Source: Vogesella urethralis (GTDB lineage: Bacteria > Pseudomonadota > Gammaproteobacteria > Burkholderiales > Chromobacteriaceae). Taken from it: DNA of 64,000 nucleotides. The DNA is taken from the NCBI RefSeq assembly GCF_007644045.2, contig NZ_VMDW02000068.1, forward strand, positions 1 to 64,000, in the 5' to 3' direction. Within the stretch, counting starts at the first letter, position 1; the number at the start of each line of letters is the position of its first letter. Under the pieces are notes generated by a model. The model was not told the DNA's origin and did not search any database. It saw only the letters and a list, made by a program, of their open reading frames with translations. A program made the position numbers and the translations under genes. Below are positions 27,893-37,228 of the stretch, one piece after another.

Positions 27893-29112
27893 TGACCACC
27901 TTGAACCCTTCCCTCAACAAGCAGCCGCTGCGCGCACCGTGGTACGCCCGTCCGCTGCTGGCAGGCCTGGAACGCTTGCTGTACGGCCAGCTGCTGCTGG
28001 TGGCGCCGGATGGCAGCCAGCGCCTGTTCAGCGGCCGTCACGCCGGCCCCGACGCCGCGCTGCATATCCACGATTGGCGCGCACTGCGCCGTATTGCACT
28101 GGCCGGTGACATTGGCCTGGCCGAGGCCTGGCGCGACGGCCAGGCCAGCTCGCCCGACTGGGTGGCGCTGATGCGGCTGGCGCTGCAGAACGAACCGGCC
28201 GTCGAGCAGGCCATTCACGGCAGCTGGCTGGGCAAGATCGGCTACCTGCTGCGCCACTTGGGCCGCGCCAATACCCGCAAGGGCAGTCGCCGCAATATCC
28301 ACGCCCATTACGACCTGGGCAACGACTTCTACAAGCTGTGGCTGGACCCGAGCATGAGCTACTCGGCTGCCGTGTTTGACGGCAACCGCCAGCAAAGCCT
28401 GGAAGCCGCGCAGTGGGCCAAGTACGAGCGCATCCTGCAGCGGCTGAACCCGCAACCGGGGCAGCGCATCCTGGAAATCGGCTGTGGCTGGGGCGGCTTT
28501 GCCGAGTACGCCATCCGCACCCGTGGCGTACACGTTACCGGCCTGACGCTGTCTACCGAGCAGCTGGCCTGGGCGCAGCAAAGGTTGGCCGCCGCCGGGC
28601 TGGCGGCGCAGGCCGACCTGCGGCTGCAGGACTACCGCGACGTGGACGGCCAGTACGACCACATCGTTTCCATCGAGATGCTGGAGGCGGTGGGCGAGCG
28701 CTGGTGGCCCAGCTATTTCGCCACCCTCAAGCAACGGCTGAAGCCCGGTGGCAAGGCGATGGTGCAGGTGATCACCATCGGCGACGCCTGGTTCGAGCGC
28801 TATCGCAGCAGCACCGACTTCATCCAGCAGTTCATCTTCCCCGGCGGCATGCTGCCGTCACCGGGCGAACTGGACCGCCAGATCGCCGCCGCTGGCCTGA
28901 CGCTGAACGACCGCTACACCTTCGGCGCCGACTACGCCGAAACCCTGCGCCGCTGGCTGGCCGACTTTGACGCCGTGCAGCTGCGCGTGCGCGCCCAGGG
29001 CTTTGACGAGGCGTTCGTGCGCGTGTGGCAGTTCTACTTCTACTACTGCATCGCCGGTTTCGACGCCGGGCGTACCGATGTGTGCCAGCTGGAGATCGAG
29101 CGCCGTGTCTAG
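27892..29112 (+). CDS. cyclopropane-fatty-acyl-phospholipid synthase family methyltransferase
   Basis: A 406-residue SAM-dependent enzyme of the Cfa family that acts on double bonds of membrane phospholipid acyl chains. It has HYDLGNDFYKLWLDPSMSYS, SAM motif LEIGCGWGGFAEYA, the active-site block IVSIEMLEAVG, and FIFPGGMLPS. Paired with the FAD oxidase, it may make methylated or further modified chains rather than a plain cyclopropane. The start overlaps the DUF1365 stop (TGATG). It contains an in-frame AGGTTGGCCGC at 28582-28592 (Arg-Leu-Ala-Ala). Confidence 0.92.
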   Translation: MTTLNPSLNKQPLRAPWYARPLLAGLERLLYGQLLLVAPDGSQRLFSGRHAGPDAALHIHDWRALRRIALAGDIGLAEAWRDGQASSPDWVALMRLALQNEPAVEQAIHGSWLGKIGYLLRHLGRANTRKGSRRNIHAHYDLGNDFYKLWLDPSMSYSAAVFDGNRQQSLEAAQWAKYERILQRLNPQPGQRILEIGCGWGGFAEYAIRTRGVHVTGLTLSTEQLAWAQQRLAAAGLAAQADLRLQDYRDVDGQYDHIVSIEMLEAVGERWWPSYFATLKQRLKPGGKAMVQVITIGDAWFERYRSSTDFIQQFIFPGGMLPSPGELDRQIAAAGLTLNDRYTFGADYAETLRRWLADFDAVQLRVRAQGFDEAFVRVWQFYFYYCIAGFDAGRTDVCQLEIERRV

Positions 29113-29617
29113 ATGGTTGGCCACCGGCGCTGCCATCGCCGGCCTGATGATTGCGGAGGTAACCATGGCCCTGCCTGCCGAGCTTGGCGGCTTGCGCCCG
29201 TTGGGGGAGGGGAGTCTGCGCTGGTTCGGTTTCCGGCTGTACGACGCCACGCTCTACACCCAGCAAGGCCAGCCGTTTGACTGGAACCGGCCGTTTGCGC
29301 TGTCGCTGCGTTATGCGCGCGATATCCCTTCGGCCAAGATCGTGGACGTCAGCCTGGAAGAAATGCAGCGCTACGGCATGCCCGATAACCGGCGCGACGC
29401 CTGGCGCAGCACCATGCAAGCGGCGTTTCCCGACGTGAAGCAGGGCGATGAAATCGTGGGGGCGTTTGACGGTAACCGCGTGCGCTTCTGGCACAACGAC
29501 AAGCCCACCCGCACGCTGGACGACCCGCTATTTGGCCGCACCTTCTTCCGCATCTGGCTGGACCCGGCGTCACGGGCGCCGGCCTTGCGCGAGCAGTTGC
29601 TGAAAAGCGCGTCATGA
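29105..29617 (+). CDS. chalcone isomerase-like secreted protein
   Basis: A 170-residue protein of the bacterial chalcone isomerase-like family: FGFRLYDATLYT near residue 45, then the DPLFGRTFFRIWLDP block. The N-terminal hydrophobic stretch (WLATGAAIAGLMIAEVTMALP) looks like a signal peptide, so it is probably periplasmic. The GTG at 29105 overlaps the Cfa stop by 8 bases; a later ATG (29165) with a GGAGG site would remove the signal peptide. Bacterial members often bind fatty acids rather than flavonoids. Confidence 0.8.
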   Translation: MSRWLATGAAIAGLMIAEVTMALPAELGGLRPLGEGSLRWFGFRLYDATLYTQQGQPFDWNRPFALSLRYARDIPSAKIVDVSLEEMQRYGMPDNRRDAWRSTMQAAFPDVKQGDEIVGAFDGNRVRFWHNDKPTRTLDDPLFGRTFFRIWLDPASRAPALREQLLKSAS

Positions 29618-30858
29618 GCCCGCAGCAACTGGCGCTGGCCGGTTTTGCCGGCATGCCGCTGGCGATGCTGGCGCTACCGGTGTACCTGCATACCCCGGCC
29701 TTGTACGCCCGCGATTACGGCATGGCGCTGGGGCTGTTGGGCGCCTTGCTGTTTGTGACGCGGCTGCTGGATACCGCGCTCGACCCGCTGCTGGGGCTGT
29801 GGCAAGACCGGCTGTCGCCGGCGGCGCAGCGCGGCGGCCATCTGCTGGCCGTGGTGGCCGGCTGCGCCGGTTTTGCCTGGCTGGTGGCGCCGCTGCCGCA
29901 GTGGCCGCTGGCAGTGCAGATGGCGGCGTCCTTGCTGCTGGTGTACGTGGCGCATGGCTGGCTCACCATCGCTTTGCTGCGCTACGGCGCCGCGCTATGG
30001 CCGACGCCGCCCGGGCGGGCAAGGGTGGCGGCCTGGCGTGAAGGCTGGGGACTGGCCGGTGTGATGTTGGCCGCCGCCTTGCCGGCGTGGTGGGCGGCCA
30101 GTGAAGGCGAAGCCGCGGCGCTACAACGCTTTGTCTGGGTGTTGTTGCCGCTGGCAGGGCTGGGCTTGTTGGCCGCCGCCTTGGCGCCACCCCCTGCGCT
30201 GCCGGTTGCGGCCAACCCCGTTGCGCTGGCCGGAACGGACGGGCCGCGCTGGTGGCAGCAGCCGACACTGCGCCGTGCCGGTGTGGTGTTGCTGCTGAAT
30301 GCGGTGGCGATGGCGATCCCCGCCACGCTGCTCAATTTTTACGTAGCCGACGTGCTGCAGGCACCCGCGCAGACCGGGGTGTTCTTGTTGGCCTACTTCG
30401 TCGCCGCAGGCGTGTCGCTGCCGGGTTGGGTGGCCCTGGCCGATCGCATCGGCAAGGTGCGGGCCTGGCAGGCCGGCATGGCGCTGGCGTTGGCGGGGTT
30501 TGCGCCGGTGGCGTGGCTGGGGGCGGGCGATAGCGCCGGCTTTGTGTTGGTGTGCGTGCTGACTGGCGCCGCGCTGGGTGCCGATCTGGCCTTTGCCAGC
30601 GCCCTGGTGGCCGATGCGCTGGGTGACAGGGTTGGCCGCGACGGCGGTGCGGTGTTCGGCACCGTGTCGATGCTGAACAAATTGGCGCTGGCTTTGGCCG
30701 CCGGCATCACGCTGCCGCTGGCGCAGTGGGCCGGCTATACCCCCGGGCAAGCCAGCCCGGCACTGTTGTGGCTGTACGCCGGCTTGCCGGCTTTGTTCAA
30801 GCTTTGGGCTGGGTGGTGGCTGGGCCACCGTCAGCCCGCCATAGAAGGAACCGAATGA
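29614..30858 (+). CDS. MFS transporter, GPH/melibiose-symporter-like
   Basis: A 414-residue membrane protein with about 11-12 hydrophobic helices. The RLLDTALDPLLGLWQDR motif after helix 2 is typical of the GPH cation-symporter group (COG2211), and a second similar loop is ALADRIGKVRAW. The substrate is unknown; the gene context suggests lipid-related export or flipping. The ATG overlaps the previous stop (ATGA). Confidence 0.83.
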   Translation: MSPQQLALAGFAGMPLAMLALPVYLHTPALYARDYGMALGLLGALLFVTRLLDTALDPLLGLWQDRLSPAAQRGGHLLAVVAGCAGFAWLVAPLPQWPLAVQMAASLLLVYVAHGWLTIALLRYGAALWPTPPGRARVAAWREGWGLAGVMLAAALPAWWAASEGEAAALQRFVWVLLPLAGLGLLAAALAPPPALPVAANPVALAGTDGPRWWQQPTLRRAGVVLLLNAVAMAIPATLLNFYVADVLQAPAQTGVFLLAYFVAAGVSLPGWVALADRIGKVRAWQAGMALALAGFAPVAWLGAGDSAGFVLVCVLTGAALGADLAFASALVADALGDRVGRDGGAVFGTVSMLNKLALALAAGITLPLAQWAGYTPGQASPALLWLYAGLPALFKLWAGWWLGHRQPAIEGTE

Positions 30859-31400
30859 TGGCAAGGCATTGGCTAAAGGCGCTGCTGCTGTGCGCCAGCG
30901 TGGCGCTGGCAGGGTGCAGTACGGCGTCGCTGGACGATTACCGTGGTACCAAGCCGGCGCTGGATCTGCAAACCTACTTCAACGGGCCGGTGACGGCGCA
31001 AGGCGTGTTTCAGGACCGTAGCGGCAAGGTGGTACGCCGCTTTACTGTGCAGATGACGGCTAGCTGGCAGGGCGATACCGGCGTGCTGGACGAGCACTTC
31101 ACCTACGACGACGGCGAGAAACAGCGCCGGGTGTGGACGCTGAAGAAGCAGCCGGACGGCCGTTACACCGGTACCGCCGATGATGTGGTGGGCGAAGCCA
31201 GCGGCCGCACCGAAGGCTTTGCGCTGTTCTGGGATTACACCTTGCGCCTGCCGGTAGACGGGGAGGTCTACGAAGTACGCTTCGACGACTGGATGTACCA
31301 GCTGGACGAGCGCACGCTGCTCAACCGCTCGGTGATGAGCAAATGGGGCGTGAAGCTGGGCGAAGTGACGCTGTTCTTCCGCAAGGGGGAGGCACCGTGA
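30855..31400 (+). CDS. DUF3833 family lipoprotein
   Basis: A 181-residue predicted lipoprotein: signal peptide with lipobox LAGC (Cys near 21), followed by the DUF3833 domain (YFNGPVTAQGVFQDRSGKVVRRF, DEHFTYDDGEKQRRVW, DDWMYQLDERTLLNRSVMSKWG). The beta-rich, lipocalin-like pattern would fit binding of a lipid in the periplasm, but the function is not established. AAGGA precedes tandem ATG codons; the first overlaps the MFS stop. Confidence 0.85.
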   Translation: MMARHWLKALLLCASVALAGCSTASLDDYRGTKPALDLQTYFNGPVTAQGVFQDRSGKVVRRFTVQMTASWQGDTGVLDEHFTYDDGEKQRRVWTLKKQPDGRYTGTADDVVGEASGRTEGFALFWDYTLRLPVDGEVYEVRFDDWMYQLDERTLLNRSVMSKWGVKLGEVTLFFRKGEAP

Positions 31401-32170
31401 GCCTGAACCCGCGTCTGCAGCACTGGCCCGGTCAGCGTGTATGGCTGGTGGGCGCCGGTCACGGCATCGGTGCGGCGCTGGCCGAGACGCTGCAGCAGCA
31501 GGGCGCCCGGGTGGCGCTGTCCGGCCGTACCGAGGCCGCGTTGCAGGCGGTGGCGCAGCAGCGGCCCGACATGCCGGTACACGTAATGGACGCCACACAG
31601 CCCGACGACTGGGCGCGCGTACGCGACGCGCTGCTGGCTGAGTGGGGCGGCATCGATCTGGTGATCGTGATGGCTGGCGATTACACCCCGCTGCGTGCCT
31701 GGGAGCTGACGCCCGAGACGGCGCGCCGCATGGTGGACATCAACCTGTTGGCGCCGATGTACGCCGCTGCTGCCTGTGTGCCGCAACTGATGGCGCAGCA
31801 GGGTGGTGGCCTGGTGCTGGTGGCCAGCGTGGCGGGTTGGTCCGGCATGAGCAACGGGCTGGTTTATGGCGCTACCAAGGCGGCGGTCAATCACTTTGCC
31901 CAGACGCTGTACCTGGACTTGCACCGTCACGGCATTGGCGTCTATCTGGTGAACCCCGGCTTTGTAGCCACCCGCCTCACCGCGCAGAACGAGTTTGCCA
32001 TGCCGGCGCTGCTGACGCCGCAGCAGGCAGCCGACGCCATCCTGCACGGCCTGGCCCGTGGCCGTTTCGATATTCACTTTCCGCGGCGCTTCACGCTGGC
32101 GCTGAAGTTGGCCGCCCACCTGCCTTACCGGCTGTATTTCTGGCTTGCACACAAGGTAACCGGACTATGA
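31397..32170 (+). CDS. short-chain dehydrogenase/reductase
   Basis: A 257-residue classical SDR. The cofactor motif is GAGHGIG (about 16-22), and the catalytic Ser and YGATK pair (Tyr-x3-Lys) are present. The C-terminus carries an amphipathic/hydrophobic tail (LALKLAAHLPYRLYFWLAHKV) that could touch the membrane. The start is GTG in a GTGA overlap with GGGGGAGG before it. The substrate is unknown; cluster context suggests a lipid keto group. Confidence 0.87.
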   Translation: MSLNPRLQHWPGQRVWLVGAGHGIGAALAETLQQQGARVALSGRTEAALQAVAQQRPDMPVHVMDATQPDDWARVRDALLAEWGGIDLVIVMAGDYTPLRAWELTPETARRMVDINLLAPMYAAAACVPQLMAQQGGGLVLVASVAGWSGMSNGLVYGATKAAVNHFAQTLYLDLHRHGIGVYLVNPGFVATRLTAQNEFAMPALLTPQQAADAILHGLARGRFDIHFPRRFTLALKLAAHLPYRLYFWLAHKVTGL

Positions 32171-32580
32171 ACCCTGCACTTGCCCGCCATCTTGATTGGT
32201 TCACTACGCTGTCGCCGGCCACGCTGGACGATATCGACGGCGTTTACGCCGACGGCGCCAGTTTTCGCGACCCGTTCAACGCCATCAAGGGCCGTAGCCA
32301 GATCAAGGCGCTGTACGCCCGCATGTTCCGCAGCCTGGCCGAGCCGCGCTTCGTGATTGGCGAGGTGATCAGCGACGGCGACAAGGCGTTTGTCACCTGG
32401 GATTTCACTTTTGCCATGATGGGCAAGCCGCAGTGCATCCACGGCGGCACCTTGTTCGTGCTGGGCAGCGATGGCCGCATTATCGACCATCGCGATTACT
32501 GGGATGCGGCGGAAGGCTTGTACGAGAAGCTGCCGCTGTTGGGCGGGGTACTGCGCTGTCTGAAACGGCGCATGGCATAA
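32167..32580 (+). CDS. NTF2-like/SnoaL-like domain protein
   Basis: A 137-residue single NTF2-like domain (YADGASFRDPFNAIKGR, FVTWDFTF, HRDYWDAAEGLYE). Members bind small hydrophobic ligands or act as isomerases, and this type recurs in MerR-linked lipid clusters. The ATG overlaps the SDR stop. It is the last structural gene before the regulator. Confidence 0.83.
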   Translation: MNPALARHLDWFTTLSPATLDDIDGVYADGASFRDPFNAIKGRSQIKALYARMFRSLAEPRFVIGEVISDGDKAFVTWDFTFAMMGKPQCIHGGTLFVLGSDGRIIDHRDYWDAAEGLYEKLPLLGGVLRCLKRRMA

Positions 32581-32625
32581 TAGCCGCCCTGTTAATGTGT
32601 TGTTGCCTGCGGCCCTGTACAAATC

Positions 32626-33540
32626 ATGAACGAACTGCCCGAAAACGCCGCCAATGGCCTGCCGATTGCCGCTGTGGAACGCGAAACCGGCATCCCCAAA
32701 GACCTGCTGCGCATGTGGGAGCGCCGCTACGGCTTTCCGCAGCCGGCGCGCGACGCCGCCGGCGACCGCCTGTATTCACAGGCAGACTTGGCGCGGCTGA
32801 AGCTGATCCGCCGTCTGCTGGACATGGGCTTTCGCCCCGGCAAGCTTATGGCGATGAGCGACGCCCAGCTGCAGGCGCTGTCTACCGAGCACACGCCGCA
32901 GCGTGAACCGACCGATTTGTGTCAGGGGCTGGTGGCGGCGCTGCACAGCCAGGACGCGCAGGCCACCCGTGCCTATTTGCGCCACCGCATGCTGGAGCTG
33001 GGCTTGCGCCGCTTTGCCGTGGAATTCCTGCCGGAGGCCAACCAGCTGGTGGGTGAGGCCTGGATACGCGGCGAAGTGCAGGTGGCCGAGGAGCACCTGT
33101 ATTCCGAGGCGGTCAGCCGCGTGATGCGCGAAACGCTGTCTGCCATCCCCGGCGGTGCCATGACGCCGCGCGTGATGCTGACCACGCCGCCGGGCGAAAT
33201 GCACATACTGGGGCTGCTGATGGCCGAGTCGGTCTTGCGCCTGGCCGGCTGCGAAGCCATCGCGTTCGGCGCGCAGATGCCGTTGCAGGACATTGCCTTT
33301 GCCGCCGACAAGCACCGTGTGGACATCGTGGTGCTATCGTTCTCGGCGTCGTACGAAGACAACCCGCACGCGGTGATCGAACAGTTGGCCGCCAGCCTGC
33401 CGCCGCAGGTGGAGTTGTGGGTCGGCGGCGGTGGTTGCCGTGGCCTGAAGCAACTGCCGCCGCAGGTACGCCATTTGCAGCAGCTGGCCCAGCTGGACGA
33501 TATGGTCAACCGCTGGCGCCAGCAGCGCGCCACGGTATGA
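32626..33540 (+). CDS. MerR-family B12-dependent regulator (LitR/CarH type)
   Basis: A 304-residue regulator. An N-terminal MerR winged helix (about 12-80, IPKDLLRMWERRYGFPQP) is followed by a four-helix cap (about 95-175) with the light-sensor motif W-x9-EH (WIRGEVQVAEEH), and a cobalamin-binding domain (about 180-300) with the cobalt-ligating His in E-x-H-x2-G (GEMHILG). These are the marks of adenosylcobalamin photoreceptors, which repress in the dark and release DNA after light breaks the Co-C bond. TGTACA stands 5 bases before the ATG, so autoregulation is possible. Confidence 0.9.
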   Translation: MNELPENAANGLPIAAVERETGIPKDLLRMWERRYGFPQPARDAAGDRLYSQADLARLKLIRRLLDMGFRPGKLMAMSDAQLQALSTEHTPQREPTDLCQGLVAALHSQDAQATRAYLRHRMLELGLRRFAVEFLPEANQLVGEAWIRGEVQVAEEHLYSEAVSRVMRETLSAIPGGAMTPRVMLTTPPGEMHILGLLMAESVLRLAGCEAIAFGAQMPLQDIAFAADKHRVDIVVLSFSASYEDNPHAVIEQLAASLPPQVELWVGGGGCRGLKQLPPQVRHLQQLAQLDDMVNRWRQQRATV

Positions 33541-33569
33541 GGTTTGCAAAAGCGGGATGACTCGACCAT

Positions 33570-33603
33570 AAAAAAGGGACCGGTGTAGCGGCCCCTTTTT
33601 TTA
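33570..33603. terminator. terminator after the MerR gene
   Basis: GGGACCG and CGGCCCC (one mismatch) form a stem between A and T runs at 33570-33602, between convergent genes, so it can act both ways. Confidence 0.82.
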
Positions 33604-33618
33604 TCGATTGAACGTTGC

Positions 33619-34095
33619 TTAGTCGTCCATGTCTTTCAGGTTCAGGCGGCGCTCGTGCTCCGGGTCCAGCCCCAGCTTGCCGCGGATACAGGAAAGGTAC
33701 ACGTTGACGTCCGGCCCGCCGCCGTAGCGCTGGGCTTGCCAGATCATTTCGCCCAGGCAGTCGATCACCTCGTGCTGGGCGTCGTGCTCGTTACCGGTTT
33801 TGGCCAGCAGTTGCTGGTACAGCGCACGAATGCCGAACGGCTGGTCGATGGACAGTTGTTCTTCCACCGCCAGGTGCATGCTCATGTGCATGAAGGGGTT
33901 GGTTTCGCCTTGCTCCGGCAGCCACTCGCGCTCGCCGTACTGCTCGGGGCGGTCGAGGATGGCATGGTATTCGGGATGGGCCGCGATCACGCTGGCCAGC
34001 AGTTTTTCCAGGTCGCTCAGCGCAACGCCGGCCTGCTGTTTTTTCCAGGTATCGAAGAAGAAGCGGCGGGCGTCCTGCCGGCTGGGTGCAAACAT
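33619..34095 (-). CDS. DUF1841 family protein
   Basis: A 158-residue soluble protein of the DUF1841 family, common in betaproteobacteria. It contains RRFFFDTWKKQQAG, NPFMHMSMHLAVEEQ, and the central DAQHEVIDCLGEMIWQAQR. The His/Glu spacing could bind a metal, but no function is known. The MFAPSRQ start is chosen because the family begins there; an upstream ATG (34128) adds a non-conserved stretch. No clear ribosome site is present. Confidence 0.82.
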   Translation of the reverse strand: MFAPSRQDARRFFFDTWKKQQAGVALSDLEKLLASVIAAHPEYHAILDRPEQYGEREWLPEQGETNPFMHMSMHLAVEEQLSIDQPFGIRALYQQLLAKTGNEHDAQHEVIDCLGEMIWQAQRYGGGPDVNVYLSCIRGKLGLDPEHERRLNLKDMDD

Positions 34096-34148
34096 GATTG
34101 TTGACTGATTTGTTCGGGAAATCAGCATTATACGGAGACACTGCCACC

Positions 34149-34634
34149 ATGACCACGCTCGCCAGCTTTGCGGCCAACCTGGCAGACGGCCGCCTGCAGC
34201 CTCTGGACCAGTATCTGGGCCAGGTGGTACTGATCGTCAATACCGCCAGCGAATGCGGCTATACCCGCCAGTACGCCGGCCTGCAGCAGCTGCAGGCCGA
34301 GCTGGCCGGGCAGGGCTTCACCGTATTGGCCTTCCCCTGCAACCAGTTTGGCGGCCAGGAGCCGGGTAGCGCGGACGACATCGTGACCTTTTGCCAGACA
34401 CGCTTTGGCGTGGACTTCCCGCTATTTGCCAAGGGCGACGTCAACGGCCCCGGCGCCAGCCTGCTGTGGCAGTGGTTGACCGGGGTGGAAAGCGGCCACC
34501 CGCACCCGGTGAAGTGGAACTTCACCAAGTTCTTGATCGATCGCAAAGGCCGGCTAGTGAAGCGCTACGAGCCGGCGGCCGAGCCACACGAGCTGCTGCC
34601 GGATATCCAGGCCTTGCTGGGGTCGCGTGGCTGA
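34149..34634 (+). CDS. glutathione peroxidase family thiol peroxidase
   Basis: A 161-residue GPx-family enzyme that reduces peroxides, in bacteria usually with thioredoxin. The redox Cys stands in NTASECGYTRQY, the catalytic Gln in FPCNQFGGQEPG with a second Cys, and the Trp-Asn in KWNFTKFLIDR. There is no signal peptide. It diverges from the DUF1841 gene. A copy of AGGTTGGCCGC (minus strand, 34170-34180) lies in codons 8-11, Ala-Ala-Asn-Leu. Confidence 0.92.
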   Translation: MTTLASFAANLADGRLQPLDQYLGQVVLIVNTASECGYTRQYAGLQQLQAELAGQGFTVLAFPCNQFGGQEPGSADDIVTFCQTRFGVDFPLFAKGDVNGPGASLLWQWLTGVESGHPHPVKWNFTKFLIDRKGRLVKRYEPAAEPHELLPDIQALLGSRG

Positions 34635-34747
34635 GGGATTAAGTAAGTACCTATTTCCGCGAGGTATTTTCTTCTGGCATACTCACTTTATCGAAACATG
34701 CACCATGCCAGTGCGCAGGCAGCGGTGAGCTGACGGGGTAAAGTGGT

Positions 34748-35494
34748 ATGCGGATGTCTGTCAAACTGCGCTGCTGGCTGGTAATGGCCGGCAGCGGCCT
34801 GCTCAGTACCGCCGTCGCACAAAGTACGCCTTTACTGGTGGACGCAGCCGACATCCCACCGTTCAGCTACCAGACCATGACCGGCGATCGCGGCATTGCG
34901 CTGGACATCCTGCGCGAGGCCGCTGCCGCCAGCGGTGTCGGCTTGCAGTTCCGCTTTCTGCCCTGGCTGCGCGCACAAGCCGAAACCCGTACCGGCCGCG
35001 ACCGGCTGATCATTCCGCTGACCCGAACCCCGGAACGCGAGGCACAGTACACCTGGCTCGCCAAACTGTGCGATTACCGCTTTGTGCTGTTCAGCGCCGG
35101 CAAGCCGCCGCCGGCTACGCTGGGCGAGGCACGCAAGCTGCGCATTGCCGTGCTGCGCAGCAATCCGGCCGAAGCGCTGCTGCGCCAGCAGGGCTTTACC
35201 CGGCTAGAGGCCAACACCTCGGAAGATACCAATGCGCGCATGCTGGCCGCCGGCCGGGTGGACGCTTGGGTAGCGGCCGATATTGCCGCCATGGCCATCT
35301 ACCGCGAGGCGGGCGGCGACGTCAGCCGCTTGCGCAGCGGCCCGGGCGTGGGGGAACCGATGGCCATTTACCTGGCGGCGTCGCCGGGGTATGCCGATCC
35401 GCAAGCCCGCGTGCTCGCCGACGCCATCAACCGGCTGCAGCGCAACGGCGCCACGGCCCGCATCGTGGCCCGCTACCGCAGCACAGTACCGTAG
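34748..35494 (+). CDS. periplasmic solute-binding protein, amino-acid type
   Basis: A 248-residue secreted protein of the extracellular solute-binding family 3 fold. The signal peptide runs to about residue 25 (STAVAQS), then VDAADIPPFSY opens the first lobe and LRIAVLRSNPAEALL the second. No permease or ATPase gene is adjacent, so it may serve a distant transporter or act as an orphan sensor-like protein. Such orphans are frequent in Chromobacterium relatives. Confidence 0.82.
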   Translation: MRMSVKLRCWLVMAGSGLLSTAVAQSTPLLVDAADIPPFSYQTMTGDRGIALDILREAAAASGVGLQFRFLPWLRAQAETRTGRDRLIIPLTRTPEREAQYTWLAKLCDYRFVLFSAGKPPPATLGEARKLRIAVLRSNPAEALLRQQGFTRLEANTSEDTNARMLAAGRVDAWVAADIAAMAIYREAGGDVSRLRSGPGVGEPMAIYLAASPGYADPQARVLADAINRLQRNGATARIVARYRSTVP

Positions 35495-35508
35495 CCGCCC
35501 TAAACAAA

Positions 35509-35535
35509 CACCCCGCGTGCAGGGCAGGCGGGGTG
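35509..35535. terminator. hairpin terminator between the binding-protein gene and trmB
   Basis: The CACCCCGC (35509-35516) and GCGGGGTG (35528-35535) stem has an 11-base loop between convergent genes. The T tract is weak on both sides. Confidence 0.7.
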
Positions 35536-35570
35536 CTTTGGCGGTGCTGCACGCAGGCAGTGACGGGTGT

Positions 35571-36251
35571 TTACTTGCGAGTGAACACGATGTCCCACAC
35601 GCCGTGGCCCAGGCGGATGCCGCGGGCTTCGAACTTGGTCAGCGGGCGGTAGGCCGGGCGCGGCGCGTAGTCCGCGGCGGTGTTCTGCAGCTTGGCGTTG
35701 CCGTTGAACACTTCCAGAATCTGGATGGCGTAGTCTTCCCAGTCGGTAGCGGCGTGCAGGTAGCCGCCCGGCTTCAGTTTCTTCACCAGCTTTTCGATCA
35801 GCGGCGCCTGGATCAGGCGGCGCTTGTTGTGGCGTTTCTTGTGCCACGGGTCGGGGAAGAAGATGTGCACGCCGTCCAGGCTGCCGTCTGCCAGCATGTT
35901 GTCGATGACTTCCACCGCGTCGTGGCGCAGCAGGCGCAGGTTGGTCAGCTGCTTTTCTTCGATCAGCTTGAATAGGTTGCCCACGCCCGGGCTGTGTACT
36001 TCCACGCCTAGGTAGTCGTTTTGCGGCAGGTTGGCCGCAATCTCGGCGGTAGCGCCGCCCATGCCGAAGCCGATCTCCAGGATCTTGGGCGCATCACGGC
36101 CAAAAGCCTGGTTCAGGTCCAGCGGTTCGGGGCGGTATTCGATGCCCCATTTCGGCATGCCTTTGTCGATGGCGCGCTGCTGGGACGCGGTAAGGTGGCC
36201 CTGGCGCAGCACGAAGCTGCGGATGGCGCGCTTGAAGCCTGGGTTTTCCAT
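35571..36251 (-). CDS. trmB: tRNA (guanine-46-N7)-methyltransferase TrmB
   Basis: Adds N7-methyl to G46 of tRNA using SAM. At 226 residues it is typical. The SAM motif EIGFGMGG (about 60-67), the catalytic block [15 protein letters not shown] and the C-terminal [17 protein letters not shown] tRNA-contact region are visible. The start at [13 protein letters not shown] is chosen because it matches the family N-terminus; the frame stays open far upstream without support. Confidence 0.95.
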   Translation of the reverse strand: MENPGFKRAIRSFVLRQGHLTASQQRAIDKGMPKWGIEYRPEPLDLNQAFGRDAPKILEIGFGMGGATAEIAANLPQNDYLGVEVHSPGVGNLFKLIEEKQLTNLRLLRHDAVEVIDNMLADGSLDGVHIFFPDPWHKKRHNKRRLIQAPLIEKLVKKLKPGGYLHAATDWEDYAIQILEVFNGNAKLQNTAADYAPRPAYRPLTKFEARGIRLGHGVWDIVFTRK

Positions 36252-36322
36252 GTGCAAACTCAAAAACTGCAAAAAGATCGCGATGTTACCGAAACTTGCG
36301 GCGCCGGCATAGCGCCGCAGCG

Positions 36323-37204
36323 TCAGGCCGGCTTCAGCTCGCGCAACAAGTGGGCGGTGGTCGGGTAGCGCAGGCAGCCCGGCAGCTCGCGCAACAGGCG
36401 GGCATTGCTGAGGCGGCGCGAGTCGGCCAGGAACGACCACAGCCCTGGCGACACCTGCTGCTGCACCTGGGCCCGTGGCAGGCGTGGTGCCCGCGGGTAG
36501 CCCAGTGTGTCGGCTAGCTGGTCGTACCACTCGCCCACCGGTTGCGGCTGGCTGTCGCAGGCGTTGTAGACGCGCACGCCGTGGCGGCGGCGCAGGGCGG
36601 CTACGCACAGGCGCGCCAGGTCGTCGGCGTGGATGTGGTTGCTGTAGCTGTCCTCGTGTGCGTCGATCAGCGGCAGCCCTTGCTGCAGGCGGGTTAGCGG
36701 CAGGCGCTCGGCGGCGTAGATGCCGGGGGCGCGCAGGATGGTAAGCGTGGTGCCGTGCGCCACGGCAAAGGCGCGCAGGCAGCGTTCGGCGTCCACGCGG
36801 CGGCGGGCGCGGTCTGACGTTGGCCGCAGCGGCGCGGTCTCGTGCAGCCACTTGCCATCGGCATTGCCGTACACGCCGCTGGTGCTGATATAGACGAAAC
36901 GCTGTGGTAGACTCCCCGTTTTTGCCAGTTGCGACAAGACCTTGCGCATTCTGGGGTCGATCACGCCGCGTTCCGGCGGCGGGGCGGTATACAGCACGGC
37001 GTCGGCCAGGCCGGCCAGACGCGACAGGCTGCGTTTGTCGTCCAGATCGGCCAGCAGCGGCAGGGCGCCCAGCGCCCGCAGTGCGGCGGCCTGTTCCGGC
37101 CGGCGGATGACGGTAATCACCCGCCACTGGCGGGTAAGCTCGGGAAGGGCGCGCCGGGCGATATCGCCGCTGCCCAGTATCAGCAAGGTAGGCATGCTGG
37201 CCAT
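36323..37204 (-). CDS. NAD(P)-binding SDR-like epimerase family protein
   Basis: About 293 residues, an extended-SDR relative of the YeeZ type. The N-terminal [17 protein letters not shown] is the Rossmann motif, [13 protein letters not shown] holds the Ser/Tyr region, and [15 protein letters not shown] is a conserved downstream block. YeeZ-like proteins have no proven reaction. Two starts are possible, 37204 and 37195, neither with a ribosome site. The gene starts only 25 bases from the divergent ferredoxin-reductase gene. Confidence 0.82.
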   Translation of the reverse strand: MASMPTLLILGSGDIARRALPELTRQWRVITVIRRPEQAAALRALGALPLLADLDDKRSLSRLAGLADAVLYTAPPPERGVIDPRMRKVLSQLAKTGSLPQRFVYISTSGVYGNADGKWLHETAPLRPTSDRARRRVDAERCLRAFAVAHGTTLTILRAPGIYAAERLPLTRLQQGLPLIDAHEDSYSNHIHADDLARLCVAALRRRHGVRVYNACDSQPQPVGEWYDQLADTLGYPRAPRLPRAQVQQQVSPGLWSFLADSRRLSNARLLRELPGCLRYPTTAHLLRELKPA

Positions 37205-37228
37205 TCTATCGAAGTTTAAGGGAAGAAG

